A stretch of DNA of 64,000 bases from G016234445 sp964438865. Lineage in GTDB: Bacteria; Chloroflexota; Dehalococcoidia; Tepidiformales; Tepidiformaceae. Below, piece by piece: positions 55,812 to 63,920 of this stretch. Each line of letters opens with the position of its first letter. The stretch's first letter is position 1. A program made the position numbers and the translations under genes. The DNA lies in assembly GCA_964438865.1 (NCBI GenBank), contig CAYTMI010000010.1, positions 59,406-123,405 on the forward strand, given 5' to 3'. A model generated the notes under the pieces. The model was not told the DNA's origin. It did not search any database and saw only the letters and a program-made list of their open reading frames with translations.

Positions 55812-56744
55812 ATGCCCACTGTTCATTTCGGCGTAACTGTCCCCCAGATCAAGCGCACCTGGGAAGAAAGCCGCACCGCCGCCCTCGAATTCGAGGCGAT
55901 GGGCTACGATTCGCTCTGGGTTTGCGACCACCTGTACGGGCCACAGTCGCCCCAGATCCCCATCCTCGAAGCGTGGTCACTGGTCGCTGCCCTCGCCGCG
56001 GTCACGAGCCGGGCGGAAATCGGCACACTCGTGACGCCGGCCGGGATGCGAAACCCCGCCCAGCTGGGGAAGGTGATCGCCACCATCGACAACATTGCCG
56101 GGGGGCGGATTATCCCCGGCCTCGGCGCCGGCTGGATGCCGCGCGAGTTCACCGACTTCGGGGTGCCGTTCCTCTCCACGGGCGAGCGGCTTGGGCAGTT
56201 GCGGGAGACGGTCCAGCTTCTGAAGCGGATGTGGACCGAGCCCCAGGTGACCTTCGAAGGCAAGTACGTCCACGCGACGAACGTGGTCTGCGAACCGAAA
56301 CCGCCCCGGACGCCGCCGATCCTGATCGGGGGCGCCGGCGAGAAGGTGACGCTGAAAATCGCCGCCCAGGAAGCGGACATCTGGAACAACCTGGCCGTGC
56401 ACCAGGGCGCCCTCGAACGGAAGATCCAGGCGCTCAACATGCACCTCGACCAGGCCGGGCGCGACCCCGCCAGCATCGTCATCAGCCAGCAGTGCCTCGT
56501 CACTATTGCGCCGGATGAAGAGAGCGCCGGGCCGATGGTGGAGACGGCGCGAAAGATCTTCGGTGGCCACATGGGCGACCCCACCGGCCCGATGGCGATC
56601 GCGGGCAGCCCCCGCCGTGTGCGCGAGCAGATCCAGAAGCACATTGACCTGGGCTGCACAATGTTTGTGATGGAGTTTTTCGGGAGGAGCACCCTGGAGC
56701 CGGCCCAGCTCTTCGCCGAAACAGTCCTGCCCCACTTCAAGTAA
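55812..56744 (+). CDS. LLM-class (F420-dependent) oxidoreductase
   Basis: A 310-residue luciferase-like TIM-barrel flavin or F420 enzyme. It starts MPTVHFGVTVPQIKRTWEES and contains AMGYDSLWVCDHLYG and IGTLVTPAGMRNPAQLGKVIATIDNIAGGRIIPGLGAGWMPREF, all typical of F420-dependent members. PPILIGGAGEKVTLKIAAQEADIWN carries the phosphate-binding region. F420 use is by family, not proven. The substrate is unknown. It starts 89 nt after the divergent hypothetical gene. Confidence 0.9.
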   Translation: MPTVHFGVTVPQIKRTWEESRTAALEFEAMGYDSLWVCDHLYGPQSPQIPILEAWSLVAALAAVTSRAEIGTLVTPAGMRNPAQLGKVIATIDNIAGGRIIPGLGAGWMPREFTDFGVPFLSTGERLGQLRETVQLLKRMWTEPQVTFEGKYVHATNVVCEPKPPRTPPILIGGAGEKVTLKIAAQEADIWNNLAVHQGALERKIQALNMHLDQAGRDPASIVISQQCLVTIAPDEESAGPMVETARKIFGGHMGDPTGPMAIAGSPRRVREQIQKHIDLGCTMFVMEFFGRSTLEPAQLFAETVLPHFK

Positions 56745-56804
56745 GCGAGGCGCGGCCTTACCGCGCCAAACCCGAGCCGGTGATACGGTTGTCGGCGAAA
56801 GACG

Positions 56805-57443
56805 ATGCCCGAAGAACTGCCCGACGAACGTCCCCAGCGGCGGCGCGAATACAGCGGCGCGGGCTCCACGCTCGGCGCCGCGGCGGTGATCGTGCTGGCC
56901 GTGGGGCTGGCTATCTGGTGGTTCGAAGTGCGGGGAGGCGTCTCCGCGAAGCCAACCGACGCCGGCCCGGGGATCGTCGAACTCGCAGCGGCCCTCAACC
57001 CTACCGGGAAGCCTCCGGCCGCTGAGCCCGGGCGCGCCGCTCCCAACTTCGCCCTCCGCACGCCCGCCGGAGAGGTGCTCCAGCTGGACAGTTACCGGGG
57101 GAGCTACGTCCTCATCAACTTCTGGGCTTCGTGGTGCGGGCCCTGCCGCGGCGAAACTCCCGACTTGCAGTCCCTGTACGAACGTGCCGGGCAGCGGTCG
57201 CTGGTCATCCTTGGGGTCAACCAGCAGGAAGAGGCCGCCACGGCAGGGGCCTTCGCGGCTGAGTTCGGTGTCACCTACCCCATCGTCCTGGATCGCGCCG
57301 GCGAGGTGTCGAATGCCTATCGCGTCGGCCGTGGTCTCCCCGTGACGTTCCTGGTCAGCCCAGAGGGCGTCGTCCTCAAGGTGTACCCGGGCCGCATCAC
57401 GGCCGGCGACCTCGAAGCTCTCGAACGCGAGTACCTGGACTGA
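56805..57443 (+). CDS. TlpA-family thioredoxin-like protein
   Basis: A 212-residue membrane-anchored thiol oxidoreductase. An N-terminal membrane helix (about residues 24-44) is followed by a thioredoxin domain with NFWASWCGPCRGETPDLQ (CGPC at about residues 108-111). It faces outside the membrane and, as in ResA/CcmG, probably keeps the apocytochrome c haem-binding cysteines reduced. The ResB gene overlaps its stop by 1 nt (TGATG), so the two form a cytochrome c maturation pair. Confidence 0.92.
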   Translation: MPEELPDERPQRRREYSGAGSTLGAAAVIVLAVGLAIWWFEVRGGVSAKPTDAGPGIVELAAALNPTGKPPAAEPGRAAPNFALRTPAGEVLQLDSYRGSYVLINFWASWCGPCRGETPDLQSLYERAGQRSLVILGVNQQEEAATAGAFAAEFGVTYPIVLDRAGEVSNAYRVGRGLPVTFLVSPEGVVLKVYPGRITAGDLEALEREYLD

Positions 57444-59113
57444 TGGCAAGCGAGGCCCGGCCTGCCGCCGCCGCGTCTCCGGGACCCGGGCTCGACCCCT
57501 TCCGCGCGGCGTGGAACCTCCTTACCAATGTGAAGTTCGCCCTCCTTCTGGTGGGGACGGCGGCCGCGGCCGGGTTTGTTGGCGTCGTCATCCCCCAGGT
57601 GCCCGTGCCGATGCGCTCAAACCCAGCGGCGAAGTCGGCCTGGCTCGAACTTCGCCGCGACGACTACGGCGCCTTGACCACGGCCATGGACCGGCTCGGC
57701 CTCTTCGACGTCTTCCACACAGCCTGGTTCAACGGCCTCTGGATCGTGATCGTGGCCGCGGTGACGGTCTGCACCGTCAGCCGGTTCGTGCCCACCGCCC
57801 GCAACGTCCATCGCCCCCCGAGAACTGTCGGGGAGGGCTACTTCGAGGCCGCACGCCACCGCGCCAGCTTCTCCCACCCTGGCGGCGTCGACGCGGTCGA
57901 GCGTGAACTGCGAGGCCGCCGGTACCGCGTCCAGCGCACCGCCGAGCGCGGCGGCGCGACCTACCTCTTCGCCGAACGCTTCGCCTGGAGCCAGTACGGC
58001 ACCTTCGTGAGCCACCTCGCCTTGCTCATGTTGCTGGTGGGCGGATTGCTCACCACCCTCGCCGGCTTCGACCGAACCTTCTTCATCGCCGAGACGACCT
58101 CCGCGGCGCCGGTTTTCAACGAACCCGGTCCCGGTCAGATGTTCGTCCGCATGGTCGATGCCTACCGCGGGAAGGATGCCGCCGGCAACATCGTCGACTA
58201 CCACAGCATCATCGAGGTCCGTCGCGGCGACGAGGTGAAGACCTGCAAGACCACCGTGAACGACCCTTGTCACGCCTTCGGGTACAAGGTGCACCAGGCG
58301 GCGTTCCTGGATGACCTCGGCCGGCTGCGGGTGACCGGCCCCGGCGGCAGGGTGCTGTTCGATGACGTCCTCGACTTCAACGCCAAGAGCACCGTCGTGC
58401 CGCACATCGTCGTCCGGAAGGGGGCAACGACCGTGTTCGCCGCGCCGGTCGCCCAGACAGGCACCATCGACGGCGGCAGCGCCGGCCCGGCTGACGACAT
58501 TGCCACAGGGACAGTGCGGACTTCCGAGGGCGACAGCCTGCTGGTGGGCTGGCGGGTGGTGGACGGCAGGCTGCGGACGTTCTTGTTCCGGGAGTCCGGC
58601 GCGCTCGACCTGGCGCAGGGCGTGGCGGTGACCGAACAGGGGCTGACGATCGAGTTCGCCGGAGCACAGCGCATCCCCGCCATCACGATCGACGACATGC
58701 CCGGGGCCGCGGATGGCCGTGCGGTCGTTCAGATGCCGGTGGACAGCAAGGGGGACCCGTTCCTGGTGGCTGCCGGGATCGACGAAGGGGCGGTCGTGCT
58801 CAAGGAAGGGGCCGACTACGTCTCCAGCCGGGGGTACGGCTTTTCGTTCGGCGGCCGGGTAGAGGCCTCGGGCGTGAGTGTGCGGCGAGACCCCGGGGAT
58901 ACGTTCATCTGGATTGCGGTGGCGATGGCGATGCTCGGTCTTGGCGTGACGTTCTACGTGCCCCGGCGGCGCATCTGGATCCGGGTTACCCCGGCGCGGA
59001 CGTGGATGGCGGGCCAGGCCGAGCGGACCACCCGTTTCGGGAGGGAGATGCGGCGACTGGGGGCCGCGCTCGGTTCGACCGACGCCCTGAGACCGGAAGA
59101 TCTCGAAGACTGA
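57443..59113 (+). CDS. resB: ResB-like cytochrome c biogenesis protein
   Basis: A 556-residue membrane protein of the system II cytochrome c synthase component ResB/CcsB1. It has helices at about residues 29-50, 92-110 and 192-215, then a large extracytoplasmic domain (about 225-480), and a final helix (about 488-507). FVSHLALLMLLVGGLLTTLAGF contains the conserved His near the third helix. ResB works with CcsA (not found in this window) to export and attach haem. It is preceded by tlpA and followed by a small basic gene of uncertain reality. Confidence 0.85.
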   Translation: MASEARPAAAASPGPGLDPFRAAWNLLTNVKFALLLVGTAAAAGFVGVVIPQVPVPMRSNPAAKSAWLELRRDDYGALTTAMDRLGLFDVFHTAWFNGLWIVIVAAVTVCTVSRFVPTARNVHRPPRTVGEGYFEAARHRASFSHPGGVDAVERELRGRRYRVQRTAERGGATYLFAERFAWSQYGTFVSHLALLMLLVGGLLTTLAGFDRTFFIAETTSAAPVFNEPGPGQMFVRMVDAYRGKDAAGNIVDYHSIIEVRRGDEVKTCKTTVNDPCHAFGYKVHQAAFLDDLGRLRVTGPGGRVLFDDVLDFNAKSTVVPHIVVRKGATTVFAAPVAQTGTIDGGSAGPADDIATGTVRTSEGDSLLVGWRVVDGRLRTFLFRESGALDLAQGVAVTEQGLTIEFAGAQRIPAITIDDMPGAADGRAVVQMPVDSKGDPFLVAAGIDEGAVVLKEGADYVSSRGYGFSFGGRVEASGVSVRRDPGDTFIWIAVAMAMLGLGVTFYVPRRRIWIRVTPARTWMAGQAERTTRFGREMRRLGAALGSTDALRPEDLED

Positions 59114-59175
59114 CGGCGCGACAGGAGATGTCGCAACCGTGAGGTACTCTCCCCTGCGCCACGCTTGGCCAGGAG

Positions 59176-59358
59176 ATGCAGTTCATGACGCCGTCCATGG
59201 AAGCCGACCTTCGCCGCCAGTCTGTTGCCTTCTTCCGTGCGCCCCACGAAGACCACAACCGCCGTCCCGTCCGGACCACCATGCGCGACCTCCGCACCCG
59301 TGCCAGCCGCCGCCGATGGAACTTTTTCATGCGTGCGTACCTCGGCTGGGAGTGGTAG
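59176..59358 (+). CDS. small basic protein, 60 aa (tentative)
   Basis: A short reading frame ending in RRRWNFFMRAYLGWEW, with an Arg-rich body (RRPVRTTMRDLRTRASRRR). AGGAG is present just upstream, spaced better for a second ATG at 59185 than for 59176. No family is recognised. It lies between resB and the structured-RNA promoter. It may be real because its codon bias matches the neighbours, but it is short. Confidence 0.35.
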   Translation: MQFMTPSMEADLRRQSVAFFRAPHEDHNRRPVRTTMRDLRTRASRRRWNFFMRAYLGWEW

Positions 59359-59390
59359 CCGGGGCTCGACAAAAGTCACGAAAAAACCGC

Positions 59391-59418
59391 TTGACAAGCC
59401 CGTGCGCCGGAGTAATGT
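59391..59418 (+). promoter_or_regulatory. strong sigma-70-type promoter
   Basis: TTGACA (59391-59396), a 16-nt spacer and TAATGT (59413-59418). The -35 is the perfect consensus, which is rare in this GC-rich window, and it is preceded by an A-rich stretch (AAAAAA). A highly expressed transcript is expected from about 59425. Confidence 0.7.
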
Positions 59419-59424
59419 GGTGGC

Positions 59425-59790
59425 TAGACAGCGGCCGGGCCCACCTCCGGAATCACCACCGGAACACCCGGTTCCGCCAGGACTAAAGGGGGCAGGGAAG
59501 CCATGCGAAGCAAGCTTCACACCTTCTATGGAGTCTGGATAGTGCAGAAGTAAGGTCCGCATCGGCGGGCCGCGCACTGCAACCGTTCGAGGCAAGACGC
59601 CTTCGCAGAGGATGCACATTTCCCGGACGCAGCAAGCCCTGCACGACGCAGGCGCGGCTGGATCGCTCCCTAAGGGGGCGGCACAGGCGAAGGCAGCAAC
59701 GGACGGAACTCACCATCCTGCAGCCGCCCGGCAGCAGAATGGCTGGAGAAACAAATGACAGGCTCCGATCCAACTCGGAGCCTGTTTGCG
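59425..59790 (+). ncRNA. putative structured non-coding RNA, about 365 nt
   Basis: Between the strong promoter and a perfect terminator lies a region without a convincing gene but with several stable hairpins. They are CGGAAC/GTTCCG (59460-59476), AGTGC/GCACT enclosing GGTCCGC/GCGGGCC (59541-59578), CGCTCCC/GGGGGCG (59664-59680), and a three-step hairpin at 59713-59742 made of 4-bp helices separated by one-base mismatches. It does not show the conserved sequences of tmRNA, RNase P RNA or SRP RNA. Two short frames exist (16 codons at about 59502, 48 codons at 59612-59758), so a peptide-coding leader is an alternative. Confidence 0.6.
59758..59787 (+). terminator. intrinsic terminator of the structured RNA
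   Basis: ACAGGCTCCGA pairs perfectly with TCGGAGCCTGT (11 bp) around a 6-nt loop (TCCAAC), followed by TT. It is the clearest terminator hairpin in the window. Confidence 0.85.
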
Positions 59791-59861
59791 TCCACGGCAT
59801 TTGCCACCCGGTCCTGAACGTGGCCTTTCCGGTCGCGGTTGAGCGCGCCCACCCGGCGGCA

Positions 59862-59867
59862 TACGCT
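59862..59867 (+). promoter_or_regulatory. -10 element of the DUF192 gene, leaderless type
   Basis: TACGCT is followed by 6 nt (CGCCGG) and the GTG start at 59874. It separates the DUF192 gene from the structured RNA's transcript. Confidence 0.5.
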
Positions 59868-59873
59868 CGCCGG

Positions 59874-60395
59874 GTGAAACGACTCCCATGGCTCGCGGTC
59901 CTTGCGCTGGTTACGGCCGCCCTCGCCGCTTCTTGCGGCGATTCGTCCGCGGCCCCGGCGCCCAGTCCGGCCTCGGAGACAACGGCAGCGGCAACGCCGA
60001 CGCCCGGTCCGAACGTCCTCACCCTCCGTGGCGCCGACGGCCGTGCCGCGCAGGTCACCGTCGAGTTCGCGGTCACCCCGGAAGAGCGCCAGAAGGGCCT
60101 GATGTTCCGGGAGTCGCTGGCACCGGACGCGGGGATGCTGTTCGTCTTCCCGCGCGACAACAGCGGCGGCTTCTGGATGAAAGACACACTCGTGCCGCTC
60201 ACGATCGCCTACATCGATGCCTCCGGGAGAGTGCAGGAGCTGCGCGACGGGGTGCCGCAGGACACGACCACCCTGCGGCCCGCGGCTGCCTACCGTTACG
60301 TCCTTGAAGTGAACAAAGGCTGGTTCGAAGCCCACGGCCTTGGGGTCGGCGCCCTGGTCGAACTGCCGAGCGCCACGCCCACTTCAGTGCGCTGA
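59874..60395 (+). CDS. DUF192 domain lipoprotein
   Basis: A 173-residue secreted protein. VKRLPWLAVLALVTAALAASC is a lipoprotein signal, with Cys as the lipid anchor (about residue 21). A Pro/Thr-rich linker leads into a DUF192 domain: VEFAVTPEERQKGLMFRESLAPDAGMLFVFPRDNSGGFWMKDTLVPLTIAYID. These proteins are small beta-barrels of unknown role, known from export or metal contexts. The GTG start is set by the signal peptide and the -10 box; longer frames would run back into the terminator of the structured RNA. Confidence 0.88.
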   Translation: MKRLPWLAVLALVTAALAASCGDSSAAPAPSPASETTAAATPTPGPNVLTLRGADGRAAQVTVEFAVTPEERQKGLMFRESLAPDAGMLFVFPRDNSGGFWMKDTLVPLTIAYIDASGRVQELRDGVPQDTTTLRPAAAYRYVLEVNKGWFEAHGLGVGALVELPSATPTSVR

Positions 60396-60464
60396 AGAAG
60401 GCCGGCCGTGCCGCTTGCGCCCGCGCTCCGTAGAATCGGACGCACTTCAAGAACGAGGATGACC

Positions 60465-61232
60465 ATGTCACTCCAGGGACGCGTGGCGCTTGTGACCGGC
60501 GGGGGCCGTGGAATTGGGAAGGCTATTTCGATGGGGCTGGCCGAAGACGGCGCGGCCGTGGCGGTCAACTACCGCAAAGACAAGGAGGCGGCCGAGGCGA
60601 CCGCTGCCGCGATCCGCGCCGCCGGCGGCCGGGCACAGGCCTACGGCGCCTCCGTCGACAACTGGGACGAAGACGCGGCTATGGTCGAGGCGGCCCTCAA
60701 GGAGTTCGGCCACATCGACATCCTCGTGAACAACGCCGGCATCGCCAGCCGCGGCCAGTCGGTCCACGACACCGACCTGGCCGAGATGGAGCGCGTGGTT
60801 CGGACCCACGCCTTCGGTCCGTTCTACCTGGCGAAGCTCGTGCTGGATTCCATGCGGGCACAGCCGCGAGGCGACATCATCGCGATTTCGAGCGTCGCGA
60901 CCGAGCGGATGGCCGGCAACGGCAGCCCCTACAACATGGGCAAGGCGGCGCTCGAGGCCCTGGCGCTGACCCTCTACAAGGAGGAACGCCAGCACAACAT
61001 CCACGTCAACATCGTCGCCCCAGGGCTTGTGGAAACCGAAATGGGGAAGCGCCTGGCGCGGGCGACGCTGGGCGCCACCGACCTTCGCGAACTCGACAAG
61101 ACGATGCCGTATGGCCACGTCTGCCAGCCGGAGGAAGTCGCCGACGTCGTCCGCTACCTGGTCAGCGACCGCGCGAGCTACCTGACCGGCCAGAAGATCA
61201 ACGTGGACGGCGGCGGCAACATCTGGAGTTGA
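60465..61232 (+). CDS. short-chain dehydrogenase/reductase
   Basis: A 255-residue SDR with the N-terminal dinucleotide-binding motif TGGGRGIGKA (about residues 11-20), NNAG in LVNNAGIASRG, the catalytic Ser in ISSVATERM and the YxxxK of NGSPYNMGKAALE. The end SYLTGQKINVDGGGNIWS is typical of 3-oxoacyl-ACP-reductase-like SDRs. ATG 60465 has GAGG 6 nt upstream. It is 21 nt ahead of the aldolase gene and probably cotranscribed, so an oxidation then aldol-cleavage route is possible. Confidence 0.92.
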   Translation: MSLQGRVALVTGGGRGIGKAISMGLAEDGAAVAVNYRKDKEAAEATAAAIRAAGGRAQAYGASVDNWDEDAAMVEAALKEFGHIDILVNNAGIASRGQSVHDTDLAEMERVVRTHAFGPFYLAKLVLDSMRAQPRGDIIAISSVATERMAGNGSPYNMGKAALEALALTLYKEERQHNIHVNIVAPGLVETEMGKRLARATLGATDLRELDKTMPYGHVCQPEEVADVVRYLVSDRASYLTGQKINVDGGGNIWS

Positions 61233-61253
61233 CGCGCGCCCGGGGATGGTGTG

Positions 61254-61808
61254 ATGGCAGTACCGCCCGCAGTGCTCCGTGAGATGCAAGAGGTCGGGCG
61301 CGACCTCTACCGGCTGGCGCTCGTCACCAGCCACGGCGGGAACCTGAGCGTCCGCGACGGCCACGGCATGTGGATTACCGGCACCGGGACCATGCTCGGC
61401 CACCTGGAGGCACGCCACATCAGCTTCGTCCACCCCAATGGCAGCCACGAAGGCCCCCCGCCGTCGAGTGACACGGTGCTGCATTCGACTGTCTACGCGC
61501 TTGGCGGCGTCGAGTCGGTCGTCCATGCCCACCCGCGGCACGCCATCGCCCTCTCCTTCGACACCGACCTCTTCGTGCCGCCGGACTTCGAAGGCCAACT
61601 CCACCTCCAGGACGTGCCGGTGGTCCCCCTCGGGCCCCGGCAGGTCGAACAGATCACGATGGCGCTGCAATCGCGACGGGTCGTGCTGCTGCGCGGTCAC
61701 GGCGCCTACGCGAAGGGGCAGACGCCGTGGGAGGCGCTGCACTGGGTGACCGCCCTCGAAGAAAGCGCCCACATCGCCTGGCTTCGCGCCGCGGGCCGAC
61801 CGGGATGA
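61254..61808 (+). CDS. class II aldolase/adducin family protein
   Basis: A 184-residue zinc-dependent aldolase-family protein. The substrate/zinc region is GGNLSVRDGHGMWITGTG, with zinc ligands in VVHAHPRHAIALS and LLRGHGAYAKGQTPWEA (His at the third position). Members act on sugar phosphates or related hydroxy acids; the substrate here is unknown. ATG 61254 is preferred to the adjoining GTG 61251. It converges on the cyclase gene. Confidence 0.88.
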   Translation: MAVPPAVLREMQEVGRDLYRLALVTSHGGNLSVRDGHGMWITGTGTMLGHLEARHISFVHPNGSHEGPPPSSDTVLHSTVYALGGVESVVHAHPRHAIALSFDTDLFVPPDFEGQLHLQDVPVVPLGPRQVEQITMALQSRRVVLLRGHGAYAKGQTPWEALHWVTALEESAHIAWLRAAGRPG

Positions 61809-61826
61809 CGCCCACGGCGACCGTCC

Positions 61827-62753
61827 TTAGAACACGGCGATCGGGTTCACCGGGCTGCCGGTGCCGCCGCGGACGTGGAGGGGGTTTACCGTGAGCAGGA
61901 ACTCCCACCGGCGTTCTTCGGCGCAGGCTGCCGCCAGCGGTTCGAGGAGCGCGTTGTCGAGCAGCGGCAGACCCATGAAGACGATGGCGATGACGTGGAC
62001 GGGGCCGCCCGGGCGCGGGGGCTCTTCGAACATCGGGTAGCCGGAGGGGCGGGCGTCCATCTGGTCCCAGCCGAGGAGCGCGGCATCGTGCTTCTTCAGC
62101 ACCGGACAGACATCGGCGTGGAGCCCCGGCTGCGGGCGCTGGCCGGGCACGTGTTCCGGGTGGGCGGCGTAGAAGGCCTGGCGCCCGCTGTGGACGACAA
62201 CGGCGTCGCCCGCGCGCAGTTCCACCCCCTGTGCCGCCGCGGCAGCTTCCAATTCCCAGCCGCGGACCGGCTCGTCGAGGGGCACGAACGGCACGCCCCG
62301 GAAGCGCGGGATGTCGATCAGGACGCCGCGGGTGGTGATCCCGTCCGCCCAGGCGTCGACCGCGCCGAACTTCGCGCCGAGGCTCGTGACATCGCTGGCG
62401 GGGCGCCCGTTCCAGCCCTTGCCCTCCCAGAAGATGTGGCAGAGGGCGTCGAGATGGGTCGTCGCGTAGCCGTGAAAGAGGAGGCCGATGTAGTCGACCG
62501 AGGCGTCGGCCCACGCACGGATGTAGTGCTGCGCGGGGTTCCAGTTGCCCGGGCCGCCAGTGGTGTTCAAGGGGTAGGCGAGCGAGACGGCGCGCCCCGA
62601 CTTCACGAGCGAGGCCGCCTGCCGCCGCACCTCCGGGGTGATCAGGTTGACCGTGCCGGCGTTGTCGTCCGGGCCCCAGCGGCCCCAGTTGCTGCAGGAT
62701 TCGAGATAGCGCCGGACCTCGTCTTCGGTCGGGAGCGGGGGAGGAGTGGCCAT
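61827..62753 (-). CDS. cyclase-family (kynurenine formamidase-like) hydrolase
   Basis: A 308-residue protein of the 'cyclase family'. The metal-binding motif is LLFHGYATTHLDALCHIFW (about residues 88-106), with His and Asp in the HxGTHxDxxxH pattern slightly altered to HGYATTHLDALCH. VVVHSGRQAFY and LLGWDQMDA follow. Such enzymes hydrolyse kynurenine formamide or similar amides and lactones. The start (complement of 62751-62753) has GGAGG 7 nt upstream. Confidence 0.85.
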   Translation of the reverse strand: MATPPPLPTEDEVRRYLESCSNWGRWGPDDNAGTVNLITPEVRRQAASLVKSGRAVSLAYPLNTTGGPGNWNPAQHYIRAWADASVDYIGLLFHGYATTHLDALCHIFWEGKGWNGRPASDVTSLGAKFGAVDAWADGITTRGVLIDIPRFRGVPFVPLDEPVRGWELEAAAAAQGVELRAGDAVVVHSGRQAFYAAHPEHVPGQRPQPGLHADVCPVLKKHDAALLGWDQMDARPSGYPMFEEPPRPGGPVHVIAIVFMGLPLLDNALLEPLAAACAEERRWEFLLTVNPLHVRGGTGSPVNPIAVF

Positions 62754-62800
62754 CGTGCGCCTCCAGGGTGTTGGTGCGCGCATCGTAGCGGCTGCACGGA

Positions 62801-62821
62801 GGAATGAGGAATGAGGAATGA
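62801..62821 (+). repeat. GGAATGA heptad repeat
   Basis: Three exact GGAATGA heptads. The same heptad forms the inverted edges of the four-helix-bundle gene at 33.7-34.2 kb, so this is a dispersed element. No gene is present in the surrounding 62754-63180 stretch. Confidence 0.8.
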
Positions 62822-62909
62822 GGACGAAACAACCGAACCCCGACCGTCAGGGAGGGCGCGATTCCTCTCCCTCCACGACGCCCCCGGACCCCTGAGACGA
62901 CTTCCGCAG

Positions 62910-62945
62910 AAAAAAACACGCGTTGAACCCGTCAAACGTGCGTTT
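62910..62945 (-). terminator. intrinsic terminator of the right-end accessory gene
   Basis: On the minus strand an 11-bp stem with one mismatch (AAACGCACGTT with AACGCGTGTTT) around a 10-nt loop runs into seven T residues. It would end transcription of the gene at 63181-63660 before the cyclase gene. Confidence 0.7.
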
Positions 62946-62971
62946 CGCGAGCGGCGGCGGCGAAGGGCGGC

Positions 62972-63118
62972 GGCGTGGACGGCGGTCATGGTGGCATGGT
63001 CGCGGGCGGGGGATGGGATGTGGAAGGGCGGGGTGGCGCGGGGGGTCGGGGATCGGGGTCAGGGATCAGGGGTAGCCGCGGCCCACCGTGGCCGCATCGC
63101 CTGCCACCCATCTCCCTC
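62972..63118. repeat. about 147-bp direct repeat, copy A
   Basis: The block beginning GGCGTGGACGGCGGTCATGG and ending ACCCATCTCCCTC recurs at 63771-63920 with about nine tenths identity. It contains G-rich simple motifs (GGGGATCGGGGTCAGGGATC) and lies just downstream of the accessory gene. Confidence 0.85.
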
Positions 63119-63180
63119 GCCCCGCGCCACCGCATCCTTACCGCGACCGGCAGGGAGTGGCGTGGCGCATTGCACCGGGA

Positions 63181-63660
63181 TCACGGCGTGGCGGACTGTG
63201 GAAGTGGTTGGGGCGGTGGGTTGTCGTGTTCGGCTGCTTCTTCGAGGAGGGCGTCAACACCTGCCAGCAGGCCGGAGACCATTCCCCAGTAGGTGCTGTG
63301 ATCGTGGGCCTGCTGTTCGGTGGCGTAGAGGGTTGATGGAAGGCGGTCGAAGTTGTGGGCGGCGATGGAGCAGGCGCGGAGGATGACCGTGGAGCGGGCG
63401 ATGGAGATGCGGCCGCTGAGCTGGAGGCGAATGAGGCTATCGAGGACCGCCTGGATGCTGGCGCGATCCCGGAGGCTGAGGGCTGTTTCGCCGAGCCATT
63501 CGGAAGGGTAGCGGCGGGCGGCGGAGGAGGCGGTGGCGGCTTTGACGGATGCCTCGTGGGTGGCGGCGCCCTCTTCGTGGTTGATGCAGCGGTCGGTGCC
63601 ACGGCGTGGGGGGAACCCGCAGGGGGCGCCGCGGCGGGTGGTGGCGCTACAGGCGGTCAT
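63181..63660 (-). CDS. accessory protein with N-terminal zinc-knuckle-like motif, 159 aa
   Basis: The first 28 residues (MTACSATTRRGAPCGFPPRRG then TDRCINHEEG) carry a C-x(9)-C-x(9)-C-x2-H pattern like the small zinc motif found in many phage or mobile-region proteins. The rest is helical (SLRDRASIQAVLDSLIRLQLSGRISIARSTVILRACSI described in part; long helix) and ends in a Pro-rich tail. The gene lies between two 147-bp direct repeats, with a GC-rich GCGCATG repeat cluster and the palindrome CATGTGCACATG (63728-63739) upstream. A transferred cassette is likely; the function is unknown. Confidence 0.7.
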   Translation of the reverse strand: MTACSATTRRGAPCGFPPRRGTDRCINHEEGAATHEASVKAATASSAARRYPSEWLGETALSLRDRASIQAVLDSLIRLQLSGRISIARSTVILRACSIAAHNFDRLPSTLYATEQQAHDHSTYWGMVSGLLAGVDALLEEAAEHDNPPPQPLPQSATP

Positions 63661-63770
63661 GTGGAAGTCTCCGAAGTTTTTTCACATGAAGAGCGCATGG
63701 GAGCGCATGCGGGCGCACGTGTGAGCGCATGTGCACATGGGGAGTCGCGAGTCCCGGAGCGCCGGGGAGC

Positions 63771-63920
63771 GGCGTGGATGTGGCGGTCATGGTGGCATGG
63801 TCGCGGGCGGGGGTGGGGGTGTGGGAGGGCGGGGTGGCGCGTGGGGTCGGGGATCGGGGGTCAGGGATCAGGGGTAGCCGCGCCGCACCGTGGGCGCCTT
63901 GTCCGCCACCCATCTCCCTC
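63771..63920. repeat. about 150-bp direct repeat, copy B
   Basis: Second copy of the block at 62972-63118, upstream of the accessory gene. Together the copies frame a unit of about 800 bp. The last 80 bp of the window (63921-64000) show no supportable gene. Confidence 0.85.

Noticed and set aside
59425..59757. tmRNA, RNase P RNA or SRP RNA
   Set aside because: No tRNA-like acceptor or T-arm with CCA, no GAGGAAAGTCC core of RNase P, and no SRP GGAA tetraloop context were found; the GTTCGAGGC near 59586 is not part of a tRNA-like fold.
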